A stretch of DNA of 44,084 nucleotides, taken from an uncultured Elusimicrobia bacterium (lineage in GTDB: Bacteria > Elusimicrobiota > Elusimicrobia > Elusimicrobiales > UBA9959). Of the stretch, positions 1 to 7,037 are shown piece after piece; positions within the stretch are counted from its first letter, which is position 1, and every line of letters begins with the position of its first letter. Below the pieces are notes generated by a model. The model was not told where the DNA came from. It worked only from the letters and a program-made list of their open reading frames with translations, and made no database searches. The DNA lies in NCBI GenBank assembly GCA_903879915.1, contig CAIRNJ010000088.1, forward strand, positions 1 to 44,084, given 5' to 3'. Both the position numbers and the translations under genes were made by a program.

Positions 1-2
1 CC

Positions 3-476
3 AACGGCGTTGCCAACCTTACCCGCGCCCAGATAAAGGAGATCTACACCAGCCATGCCACCAACTGGAAGAAGTACGGCGGGCCTGACCTGAAGATAGT
101 GGTGATCTCGCGCGACAGCGCCAGCGGCACGTTCGAAGCGTTCAGCGAAATGGTGCTGGACAAGAAAAAAGTCCGCCCCGACGCCATCATGCAGGCTTCC
201 AACCAGGCCATAGCCTCCATAGTGGCGCGCACTCCGGGCGCGATAGGCTACGTGGGTCTGGGCTACGTCAGTCCCTCGGTAAAGGCCATCTCGGTGGACG
301 GTGTTGAATCAACGAAGGAGACCGTGCTGAAGAATAAGTATCCCATAACCCGGCCGCTGTTCATGTACACCAACGGCAAGCCCGAGGGAATGATCAAGAA
401 GTTCATAGACTTCGTGAAAAGCCCCGAAGGGCAGAAGATAGTCGGCGAGGAGGGCTTCGTAGGTCTTACTAAGTAG
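3..476 (+). CDS. pstS: Phosphate ABC transporter substrate-binding protein PstS (C-terminal part)
   Basis: The window opens inside this gene; frame 3 is open from the first base to the TAG at 474-476, giving about 157 residues. PstS is the periplasmic phosphate-binding protein that feeds the PstCAB importer. The visible part begins with the family's GVANLTRAQIKEIYT segment, followed by NWKKYGG and RDSASGTFEAF; the RDSxSGT loop is the known phosphate-contacting segment. The C-terminal tail (FIDFVKSPEGQKIVGEEGF) is also typical. The signal peptide and N-terminal lobe lie outside the window. It is followed by a hairpin terminator and then by pstC, so it is probably transcribed apart from pstCAB or joined to it by read-through. 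Identification is secure; only the N-terminus is missing. Confidence 0.95.
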   Translation, partial: NGVANLTRAQIKEIYTSHATNWKKYGGPDLKIVVISRDSASGTFEAFSEMVLDKKKVRPDAIMQASNQAIASIVARTPGAIGYVGLGYVSPSVKAISVDGVESTKETVLKNKYPITRPLFMYTNGKPEGMIKKFIDFVKSPEGQKIVGEEGFVGLTK

Positions 477-505
477 CGGTCGCGGCGTTTCCTGCCGCCG
501 TTCTG

Positions 506-549
506 CCCCGCGCTTTAGCCGGTTTCCGGAGAAAGCGCGGGGCTTTACT
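506..549 (+). terminator. Intrinsic terminator or attenuator after pstS
   Basis: A perfect 11-bp GC-rich stem (506-516 with 532-542) closes a 15-nt loop 29 bp after the pstS stop and is followed by a weak T-containing tail (CTTTACTT). The tail is also the first unit of the PHO-box-like array of pstC, so terminator and operator overlap. It may leave partial read-through, giving more binding protein than permease, as is common for pst operons. Confidence 0.7.
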
Positions 550-597
550 TAGATTTTACACGCCTTTCATTCCGCCTTTATACGGTTCTCCTATAAT
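543..597 (+). promoter_or_regulatory. PHO-box-like array and -10 upstream of pstC
   Basis: Four 7-bp units (CTTTACT at 543, TTTTACA at 554, CTTTCAT at 564, CTTTATA at 576) recur about every 11 bp, the arrangement of PhoB-type PHO boxes (7-bp direct repeats with 4-bp spacers). The last unit ends at 582, and a TATAAT -10 sits at 592-597 with no good -35, as expected of a PhoB-activated promoter. The matching array before the DUF47-pit operon at 3923 supports the call. That PhoB itself binds here is inferred. Confidence 0.7.
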
Positions 598-625
598 TTA
601 AGCATGAAGATGCGGGCAGCCGAAC

Positions 626-1510
626 ATGAATAGGAAAAAAGAAAAGATAATAAAATACATTTTCACGGCGCTGGCTTTCGCCTCGCTGGTGTTCCTTATC
701 GGCATCGTGCTGGTACTGTTCAAGGAGGCGCTGCCGATATTCTCCAGGATAAGCCTGAAGGCTTTCCTTCTCGGGGAAAGCTGGTATCCCACGGCGGAAC
801 CGGCGGAATTCGGCATCCTGCCGCTGATCCTGGCCTCTCTCTGGGTTACCGCCGGCGCGCTGGTGATCTGTGTGCCGATAGGGGTGGGCAGCGCGCTTTA
901 CCTGCACGAACTGGCCGGGCCCCGGCAGCGCGCTATACTTAAACCGGTGATAGAGATACTAGCCTCGGTCCCGTCCATAATCTACGGCTTCTTCGGCATG
1001 GCCATACTGGCACCTTTTCTGCAGGATAAGTTCGACCTGCCCATCGGCCTTTGCGTTCTTACCACCAGCATCATACTCGGAGTGATGGCCACGCCCACAG
1101 TGGCGAGCATCGCCGAGGACGCGCTGAGCTACGTGCCCAGGTCTTTCAGGGAAGCCTCCTTTGCCGTTGGCGCGGACCGCTGGCAGACGCTTACGAAAGT
1201 TATAATCCCCGCCGCCGGTTCCGGCATCTCCACCGCCATAATACTCGGCATGAGCCGGGCCATAGGCGAGACTATGACCGTGCTGATGGTGGCGGGCGGC
1301 TCCGCCGTGATCCCGAGTTCCATATTCGACCCCGTGCGCCCTATGACCGCCGCCATAGCCGCGGAGATGGGCGAGGCGCCGGTAGGCAGCGACCACTACA
1401 ACGCGCTGTTCGCCATAGCCCTGATACTTTTCCTGATAACTTTCGTTTTCAATATCGCCGCGGAGCTGATCAGCCGCCGGTTCCGGCTGAAACTGGGGCT
1501 TTCAAGATGA
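626..1510 (+). CDS. pstC: Phosphate ABC transporter permease PstC
   Basis: This 294-residue inner-membrane permease is one half of the PstCA channel that moves phosphate into the cytoplasm. It has an N-terminal membrane segment (about residues 12-32, after a lysine-rich start), a periplasmic stretch containing the FLLGESWYPT motif, and the binding-protein-dependent permease domain (about 68-285). Near residues 177-218 lies the EAA-type loop that contacts the ATPase (REASFAVGADRWQT, then SRAIGETM). Length is normal for PstC. The ATG at 626 is chosen because the ATG at 604 is in another frame; no strong ribosome-binding site is visible. The stop overlaps the pstA start by 4 bp (ATGA), indicating translational coupling. 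The PHO-box-like promoter lies 29 bp upstream. Confidence 0.96.
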   Translation: MNRKKEKIIKYIFTALAFASLVFLIGIVLVLFKEALPIFSRISLKAFLLGESWYPTAEPAEFGILPLILASLWVTAGALVICVPIGVGSALYLHELAGPRQRAILKPVIEILASVPSIIYGFFGMAILAPFLQDKFDLPIGLCVLTTSIILGVMATPTVASIAEDALSYVPRSFREASFAVGADRWQTLTKVIIPAAGSGISTAIILGMSRAIGETMTVLMVAGGSAVIPSSIFDPVRPMTAAIAAEMGEAPVGSDHYNALFAIALILFLITFVFNIAAELISRRFRLKLGLSR

Positions 1511-2361
1511 AGCGCCGCGATATAGTACAAAAGCTCGGTTTCTCAGCCCTGTTCGCCTGCATGGCCGCGAATATCGTGTTTCTGGGGAGTATCCTGTTCT
1601 TTATTGCGGCGCGCGGGCTTAGCTCTATAAACTGGGAATTCCTTACCCAGGCTCCGCGCGATTCCATGACGGCAGGCGGCGTGGCTCCTGCTATCGTCGG
1701 CACCTTGTACCTTACGCTGGGCGCTATAATCTTCGCGCTGCCGCTGGGCGTGGCCTGCGCGGTTTACCTCACCGAATACTCGCCGAAGGGCTGGATCGTG
1801 AACGTGCTGCGCATCAGCATCAACAACCTGGCCGGGGTGCCGTCGGTGGTGTTCGGGCTGTTCGGCCTTACGGTGTTCGTGAAATATTTCGGTTTCGGGG
1901 TTTCCATACTGTCCGGGTCGCTCACGCTGGGCATACTGGCGCTGCCGCTGATAATCTCGGCCTCACAGGAGGCGATGACGGCGGTGCCGCAGTCCATACG
2001 GGAAGCTTCGCTGGCCCTGGGCGCCACGCATTGGGAGACCATACGCCGCGTGGTACTGCCCGCCGCGCTGCCCGGCATACTTACCGGGGTTATACTGAGC
2101 GTGGGCCGGGTGGCCGGCGAAACCGCTCCCATACTTTTTACGGCAGCGGCTTTCTACGTAAAAGGCTATCCGCATTCCGTCTTCTCGGAAGTTATGGCGC
2201 TGCCTTACCATATTTACGCCCTGATGACCGAGGGTACGCACCCTGAAGAACAGACGCGCATCGCCTACGCCTCCAGCCTGCTGCTGCTGGCGCTGGTGCT
2301 GTCGGTGTCCATGCTGGCCATCTACATACGGCAGCGGCAAAGGAAGACCTATAATGCATGA
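1507..2361 (+). CDS. pstA: Phosphate ABC transporter permease PstA
   Basis: A 284-residue permease, partner of PstC in the phosphate channel. The ATG at 1507 overlaps the pstC TGA (ATGA); open frame continues further upstream but only as an out-of-frame reading of pstC. The N-terminus has a membrane segment (about residues 13-34), the PstA-typical [11 protein letters not shown] segment near 38-48, and then the permease domain, with the cytoplasmic coupling loop [14 protein letters not shown] near 165-178 and [10 protein letters not shown] near 200-209. Length fits the family. The gene ends 8 bp inside pstB, so all three importer genes overlap. Confidence 0.96.
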   Translation: MKRRDIVQKLGFSALFACMAANIVFLGSILFFIAARGLSSINWEFLTQAPRDSMTAGGVAPAIVGTLYLTLGAIIFALPLGVACAVYLTEYSPKGWIVNVLRISINNLAGVPSVVFGLFGLTVFVKYFGFGVSILSGSLTLGILALPLIISASQEAMTAVPQSIREASLALGATHWETIRRVVLPAALPGILTGVILSVGRVAGETAPILFTAAAFYVKGYPHSVFSEVMALPYHIYALMTEGTHPEEQTRIAYASSLLLLALVLSVSMLAIYIRQRQRKTYNA

Positions 2362-3229
2362 CCTGAACGTGGATTATGAGAAGCAGATGGGAATGGAAAA
2401 TTTCCACCCGGCGCTGGTGAAAGGGCCCGTGGGCGTGAACATGAACTCCCTGGGCGAGGCCGACCTGTTCGGCGCCGAGCCCAAGATCAGCGCCCGCGGC
2501 GTGAACTTCTATTACGGCGCCAAGCGCGCGCTGAACAACATCACCATAGATTTCAGCCCGCGCCGCGTTACGTCCATCATCGGGCCTTCCGGCTGCGGCA
2601 AGTCCACTTTTATACGCCTGCTCAACCGCATGCACGAGCTGGTGCCCGGCAGCCGCCTGGAGGGGGAAATACTCATCGACGGTCTGGATATTCTATCACC
2701 CGCCTGCGACGCCGCAGAGCTGCGCAAGCGCGTGGGCATGGTGTTCCAGAAGCCGAACCCTTTCCCCAAGACCGTGTTCGAGAATATCGCCTACGGCCTG
2801 GAGGTGAACGGCGTCACCGACCGGCACGTCATAGAGGAGAAGGTGGTGGATTCACTGCAAAAAGCGGCCCTCTGGGGCGAGATAAAGGACCGTCTTAAGG
2901 ACAGCGCGCTGGGGCTTTCCGGCGGCCAGCAGCAGCGCCTGTGCATAGCCCGGTGCCTGGCGGTTTCGCCGGAAGTTATACTTTTCGACGAGCCGTGCGC
3001 GAGCCTCGACCCCATCTCCACCGCCAAGATAGAGGAGCTGATACTCACGCTGAAAAAGGAATATACTATCGTGATAGTGACTCACAATATGCAGCAGGCG
3101 GCGCGCGTGTCCGACCAGACCGCTTTTTTCCTGATGGGCGACCTTATCGAGACCGGCAGGACGGACCGGATCTTCAAGGCCCCGCGCGACAAGCGCACGG
3201 AAGATTACATCACCGGCAGGTTCGGCTAG
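2354..3229 (+). CDS. pstB: Phosphate ABC transporter ATPase PstB
   Basis: The 291-residue ATPase that powers PstCA from the cytoplasmic side. Visible motifs: Walker [10 protein letters not shown] (residues 77-85), the PstB-typical Q-loop segment [15 protein letters not shown], signature LSGGQQQR (188-195), and Walker B VILFDEP with D212-E213. PstB proteins are usually about 250-260 residues, so this start gives an N-terminal extension of some 40 residues. An internal Met (for example residue 12 or 14) could be the true start, although the extension is open and the ATG at 2354 overlaps pstA by 8 bp, as expected for coupling. The phoU ATG follows 11 bp after the stop. Confidence 0.96.
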   Translation: MHDLNVDYEKQMGMENFHPALVKGPVGVNMNSLGEADLFGAEPKISARGVNFYYGAKRALNNITIDFSPRRVTSIIGPSGCGKSTFIRLLNRMHELVPGSRLEGEILIDGLDILSPACDAAELRKRVGMVFQKPNPFPKTVFENIAYGLEVNGVTDRHVIEEKVVDSLQKAALWGEIKDRLKDSALGLSGGQQQRLCIARCLAVSPEVILFDEPCASLDPISTAKIEELILTLKKEYTIVIVTHNMQQAARVSDQTAFFLMGDLIETGRTDRIFKAPRDKRTEDYITGRFG

Positions 3230-3240
3230 ACAAGGACTAT

Positions 3241-3909
3241 ATGCACAGACATTTCGATGAAGAACTTCAGCATTTAAAGAACGACATCCTTAAAATGGGG
3301 GCGCTGGCGCAGGAGGCGATAATGAACGCCGTCGACGCCTTGAAGAACCGTGACAAGGCCACCGCCCGGAAGGTGATAGATTCCGACGTAGAAATGGACC
3401 GCCTGGAACTGGCCGTGGATGAGAAGTGCCTGGACCTGATAGCGCTGCACCAGCCGATGGCGGGGGACCTGCGGTTCATCACCACGGCTATAAAGCTTAA
3501 CGCCGAACTGGAGCGCATAGGCGACCTGGCCGTGGACGTGGCCCAGCGCGCTTTAGAGATCTCCGACAAGCCGCTTCTTAAGCCGCTGGTGGATATTCCA
3601 AGGCTTGCCGATGTGGCCGGGCGTATGATAGGCGGAGCTATAGAAGCTTTTATAAAAGGCGATACCGCGCTCGCCAAAAAAGTGGTGCTTACCGATCCGG
3701 AGGCGGACGAACTTAAGCGCGGCGTGGAAAAAGAGCTGATCTACGACTATATGATGAAGGACGGTTCCACGGCCGACAGGGCCGTGCAGCTGCTGCTGGC
3801 CGCCAGGCACCTGGAGCGGGTCTGCGACCACGCGGTAGGCATGGCGGAGGATATTATTTACATGGTGGACGCCAGAGTTGTGCGCCACCACCCCGAAGAG
3901 CTGAAATAA
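3241..3909 (+). CDS. phoU: Phosphate signalling regulator PhoU
   Basis: A 222-residue all-helical cytoplasmic protein. PhoU couples the state of the Pst transporter to the PhoR/PhoB two-component system and limits phosphate uptake. The two symmetrical three-helix bundles are recognisable, each with the acidic metal-binding motif of the family: NAELERIGDLAVD near residue 86 and ARHLERVCDHAVGMAED near residue 189. The ATG at 3241 is chosen because it lies 11 bp after pstB and gives the normal family start (HFDEELQHLKNDILKMG); open frame upstream of it only shadows pstB. It is the last gene of the pst operon. PhoR and PhoB themselves are not in the window. Confidence 0.96.
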   Translation: MHRHFDEELQHLKNDILKMGALAQEAIMNAVDALKNRDKATARKVIDSDVEMDRLELAVDEKCLDLIALHQPMAGDLRFITTAIKLNAELERIGDLAVDVAQRALEISDKPLLKPLVDIPRLADVAGRMIGGAIEAFIKGDTALAKKVVLTDPEADELKRGVEKELIYDYMMKDGSTADRAVQLLLAARHLERVCDHAVGMAEDIIYMVDARVVRHHPEELK

Positions 3910-3922
3910 CAGCGGGGACGGA

Positions 3923-3977
3923 CTTTACCTACATTTTACAAGGGCTTTAAATGCCCTTGATACGTGTTGCCTATACT
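3923..3977 (+). promoter_or_regulatory. PHO-box-like array and -10 upstream of the DUF47-pit operon
   Basis: Four 7-bp units start exactly 11 bp apart: CTTTACC (3923), TTTTACA (3934), CTTTAAA (3945) and CTTGATA (3956). The array ends at 3962 and a TATACT -10 lies at 3972-3977, the same 10-bp offset as at pstC. Its first two units nearly match those of the pstC array. The geometry is that of PhoB-activated promoters, and transcription would start near 3984. Binding by PhoB is inferred. Confidence 0.75.
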
Positions 3978-4007
3978 ATAGTGGAAGAAAGCGCAAAGGA
4001 GAAAATT

Positions 4008-4634
4008 ATGGCCATTAATTTCATACCCAAGGAACTGAAGTTTTTCGACTACCTCAATCTGCAGGCCGAGAACCTGGTGAAAGCCACCGGGTATTTTAAA
4101 TCCATACTTAAGAACGGGGTGATGGATGAAACTTCAGCCCGCACCATACACGACCTTGAGCACGAGGGGGATACCCTTTCGCACGAGATCACCGACATGC
4201 TCAACCGCACTTTTATAACGCCCATCGACCGCGAGGATATCTACTCGCTGGCCAACCAGCTCGACGACGTGCTGGACATGCTCAACGCCATGGCCGGCCG
4301 CATGAAGCTGTACAAGCTGGACCCGGGCGAAGAGCATTTCTCCCAGTTCATAGATATCATCGACCAGTCGTCGGTCGCGCTTTCGAACGCCGTTAAGCAC
4401 ATGCACGACAGCAAGCGCAGCCGCCGCGTGCTGGACCATTGTATAGAGATAAATCGCCTTGAAAACCTCGGCGACGCTATCCGCGAAAAGGCCATCAGCC
4501 ATCTTTTCGACACCGAGAAGGACCCCATCATGGTGATAAAGTGGAAGGAGATGTACGAGGTGGCCGAAAGCACGCTGGATAAATGCGAGCATGTAGCCAA
4601 GGTCATAGAAGGCATACTGGTGAAACATGGATAG
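4008..4634 (+). CDS. DUF47 (PhoU-like) Pit accessory protein
   Basis: A 208-residue helical protein of the DUF47 family, distantly related to PhoU and usually encoded next to low-affinity Pit phosphate transporters, whose activity it is thought to modulate. The family pattern is visible: an N-terminal FIPKELKFFDYLNLQAEN, then IHDLEHEGDTLSHEI and INRLENLGDAIREKAISHLF, the last two being PhoU-like acidic metal-binding helices. The ATG at 4008 is preferred over an upstream in-frame start at 3951 because it has a good ribosome-binding site (AAAGGAG, 6 nt upstream) and the longer start would lie inside the PHO-box-like array. It overlaps pit by 8 bp. Confidence 0.92.
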   Translation: MAINFIPKELKFFDYLNLQAENLVKATGYFKSILKNGVMDETSARTIHDLEHEGDTLSHEITDMLNRTFITPIDREDIYSLANQLDDVLDMLNAMAGRMKLYKLDPGEEHFSQFIDIIDQSSVALSNAVKHMHDSKRSRRVLDHCIEINRLENLGDAIREKAISHLFDTEKDPIMVIKWKEMYEVAESTLDKCEHVAKVIEGILVKHG

Positions 4635-5625
4635 CATGCTGATAGGCATAATCCTGCTGGTGGCGCTGGCGCTGTTCTTCGATTTTCTGAACGGCTTCCA
4701 CGACGCGGCCAACTCCATAGCCACCATCGTGGCCACCCGCGTGCTGTCGCCTAAGTACGCGGTGCTGTGGGCGGCTTTCTTCAACTTCATAGCCTTCGCT
4801 TTCTTCGGCCTGCACGTGGCCGGCACTATAGGCAAGGGCATAGTTGAGATAGGCCAGATAGACAGCTACATTATCTTCGGCGCGCTGATGGGCGCGTGTT
4901 CCTGGAATCTTATAACCTGGTATTTCGGCATCCCGTCCAGCTCGTCGCACGCGCTGATAGGCGGGCTGATAGGCTCCGCGCTGGTGAAGGCCGGGCCCGG
5001 GGCGCTGGTGCTGCCCGGTATAATGAAAACGGTGGCTTTCATTGTGATCTCACCCGTAGTGGGCATGCTGCTGGGGCTGACGCTGGGCGTGATAGTTTAC
5101 CGCCTGTTCGCCCGCTCTACGCCCGCAAAAGTGGACCACCTGTTCCGCAAAGGGCAGCTCGTCTCCGCGGCGTTCTACAGCCTGGGCCACGGCGGCAACG
5201 ACGCGCAGAAGACCATGGGCATCATAGCCGGCCTGCTGTACAGCGCCGGCTACCTTGGCACCACCTTCCACATTCCGTTCTGGGTAGTGATCTCCTGCAA
5301 CGGCGCCATAGCGCTGGGCACCATGTCCGGCGGCTGGCGCATAGTCAAGACCATGGGCAACAAGCTTTCGAAACTGCGCCCGGTGGACGGTTTCTGCGCC
5401 GAGTTCGGCGCTTCCATCGTGCTGTTCGGCGCGTCCGCCCTGGGCGTGCCCATCAGCACCACGCATACCATTACCGGCGCTATAATGGGCGTAGGTACGC
5501 TCAAGGGCATACGCGCCGTGAAATGGGGCATAGCCGGGCAGATAGTGTGGGCCTGGATACTTACCATTCCCGCCGCGGCGCTGATCTCGGCTGGCTGCTA
5601 TAAGCTGGCAGTGCTGGTGTTCTAA
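4627..5625 (+). CDS. pit: Low-affinity inorganic phosphate transporter, PiT family
   Basis: A 332-residue integral membrane protein that takes up phosphate (as metal-phosphate or with a cation) down the ion gradient. The two inverted PiT signature repeats are present: NGFHDAANSIATIVATRVLSP near residues 19-39 and GHGGNDAQKTMG near 190-201, plus the conserved SSSHALIGG and STTHTITGAIMGVG segments. About ten membrane helices are expected from the hydrophobicity. The length is in the short prokaryotic PiT class. The start overlaps the DUF47 gene by 8 bp, and a bidirectional terminator follows within 10 bp. With its PHO-box-like promoter, this Pit is probably phosphate-starvation inducible rather than constitutive. 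Confidence 0.95.
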   Translation: MDSMLIGIILLVALALFFDFLNGFHDAANSIATIVATRVLSPKYAVLWAAFFNFIAFAFFGLHVAGTIGKGIVEIGQIDSYIIFGALMGACSWNLITWYFGIPSSSSHALIGGLIGSALVKAGPGALVLPGIMKTVAFIVISPVVGMLLGLTLGVIVYRLFARSTPAKVDHLFRKGQLVSAAFYSLGHGGNDAQKTMGIIAGLLYSAGYLGTTFHIPFWVVISCNGAIALGTMSGGWRIVKTMGNKLSKLRPVDGFCAEFGASIVLFGASALGVPISTTHTITGAIMGVGTLKGIRAVKWGIAGQIVWAWILTIPAAALISAGCYKLAVLVF

Positions 5626-5631
5626 GGCATA

Positions 5632-5665
5632 AAAAAGCCCTCCTTATTTACGGGAGGGCTTTTTT
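5632..5665. terminator. Bidirectional intrinsic terminator between pit and the PAP2-rhodanese gene
   Basis: A GCCCTCC stem (5637-5643) pairs with GGAGGGC (5653-5659), flanked by five A on the left and five T on the right. It lies between two convergent genes and can therefore end transcription from both sides. Confidence 0.9.
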
Positions 5666-5682
5666 ATTTCTGTCGGGAAGAG

Positions 5683-6837
5683 CTATTTTATCACCGGGTA
5701 GCCGGCGGCGGCCCAGGCTGTTATGCCGCCTTCTATGTCGTGCGCCTGGGTAAAGCCCAGTTGCTGCATGGTTTCCAGCGCCTTGCCGCTCCTGCGGCCG
5801 GTGCGGCAGTAGATCAGGTACTTGGCGGTCTTATCCAGCTGCCCCAGTTTCTCGGCGAAGTCCGGGGCGTAAAAATCCATTACTACCGAATCCTTGAGAT
5901 GCCCCTGGGCGTATTCGTCCGGCGTGCGTATATCCAGCAGCAGCGGTTTTTCCTGTTCCAGCCAGTTCAGCGCCTGCACGGGAGGCAGGTGCACGGCGAG
6001 TTCCCTCTGCGCGGCCGGTTTCAGGTTCCTGCGCAGCGTGTCCAGGTCGGTTTTGAATTTGCTGTTCTGCTTCAGCGCTTTGTAGATAGCGTCGCCCAGA
6101 TCCTTCCCGGCCGCTATGTCCGAAGGATGGTGCACGCCGCCTATCACGCGGTTCAGCGCGCCCTGGTAGGCGTAGCTCATGAAAATGCCCGAGTCGGCCG
6201 GGACCAGGGCTGAAAGTATAAGCCCGAAGACGCGGGCGGTAGCGGCGTGGCCGCTGGGGTAGGAGTAGCCGCTCTCCCTGCCCAGGCAGGGCGTAAGGGA
6301 AGTGTCGCGCAGGAAAGGCCTGGGGCGCTTGTACTTCTCCTTCTGCACGTATACAATGGAGCCGGCGTCGGTCCTTACTTTATCGAATATCTTTTCTACT
6401 TCCGCGGGCGCCGGGTTCCCGAACGGGCTTACCTCGCCGAAAAAATCGTCGTAGGTGGCGTTCGACTGCGCGTTCGCTGCCGCGCACTGGGCTTCTGTGC
6501 GCTCAACCTGCCAGCGCCTGACAGCGGCCAGATCTTCATTGTCAACTGCGGAACCGGCGGCGGGGGCCTGCGGGAACTGCGTCAGATCCACCTGCCAGGG
6601 GGACAGGTAATATATTTTGTCGGCCGGCTTGTTGAAAATGTCGGCCGGAGCGGCTTGTGCCTGGGGGAGGACACGGACGGCTTCCGAAAGCGTAACTGGC
6701 GGCACCGCGGGAGGGGCGCTAAGCCCGAGCTGGCCGAGGGCTGTCGCGGCGGCCAGGCCGGCCGGAATGGCCGCGGCTATGAAGAGCAGGAAGGCGGAGG
6801 AGAGCAGGCAGCGGTTTATTGTGGTCTTATTTTTCAT
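5683..6837 (-). CDS. Exported PAP2-type acid phosphatase fused to a rhodanese domain
   Basis: A 384-residue protein with an N-terminal signal or anchor segment (about 9-33), a class A acid phosphatase (PAP2) domain and a C-terminal rhodanese domain. The PAP2 catalytic motifs are complete: KEKYKRPRPF (166-175), YPSGH (193-197) and NRVIGGVHHPSD (229-240), supplying the lysine, arginines and two histidines of the vanadate-type phosphatase site. The rhodanese module (about 285-384) carries LLDIRTPDEY and the active-site loop CRTGRRSG with Cys344. Both domains should lie in the periplasm. It sits next to two phosphate-uptake operons, suggesting that it releases phosphate from organic esters; the role of the rhodanese domain is unknown. 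No clear ribosome-binding site precedes the ATG. The fusion looks genuine: one continuous frame. Confidence 0.88.
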   Translation of the reverse strand: MKNKTTINRCLLSSAFLLFIAAAIPAGLAAATALGQLGLSAPPAVPPVTLSEAVRVLPQAQAAPADIFNKPADKIYYLSPWQVDLTQFPQAPAAGSAVDNEDLAAVRRWQVERTEAQCAAANAQSNATYDDFFGEVSPFGNPAPAEVEKIFDKVRTDAGSIVYVQKEKYKRPRPFLRDTSLTPCLGRESGYSYPSGHAATARVFGLILSALVPADSGIFMSYAYQGALNRVIGGVHHPSDIAAGKDLGDAIYKALKQNSKFKTDLDTLRRNLKPAAQRELAVHLPPVQALNWLEQEKPLLLDIRTPDEYAQGHLKDSVVMDFYAPDFAEKLGQLDKTAKYLIYCRTGRRSGKALETMQQLGFTQAHDIEGGITAWAAAGYPVIK

Positions 6838-6887
6838 AGGTAGTTATTGAGCCGAGCTTCTGACCTGGGTTCATTCCCGGTGTGAGG

Positions 6888-6914
6888 TTGACTCCGGTCA
6901 ACATATGAACAATA
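6888..6914 (-). promoter_or_regulatory. Possible promoter and operator of the PAP2-rhodanese gene
   Basis: On the minus strand a TATATT (6914-6909) is followed at about +1 by an inverted repeat, TTGAC-4 nt-GTCAA (6888-6901). An operator overlapping a start point is plausible, but no good -35 is seen and no PHO-box-like repeats are present. Confidence 0.3.
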
Positions 6915-6990
6915 TACCAAATTCCCGCGCACCCGAGGCGGCCCATCCGCGCTTAGTCCTTACATTATCCTGCGCGGCGGGGCAAAATTG

Positions 6991-6996
6991 TATAAT
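6991..6996 (+). promoter_or_regulatory. Candidate -10 of alaS
   Basis: A consensus TATAAT lies 41 bp before the alaS ATG in the 200-bp gap shared with the divergent phosphatase gene. No convincing -35 is present at 17 bp. An AAGGAC near 7020 is the only, rather distant, ribosome-binding-site candidate. Confidence 0.4.
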
Positions 6997-7037
6997 TTAC
7001 GCTAATATCATCGTAAACATAAGGACAGTGTCTCCCC

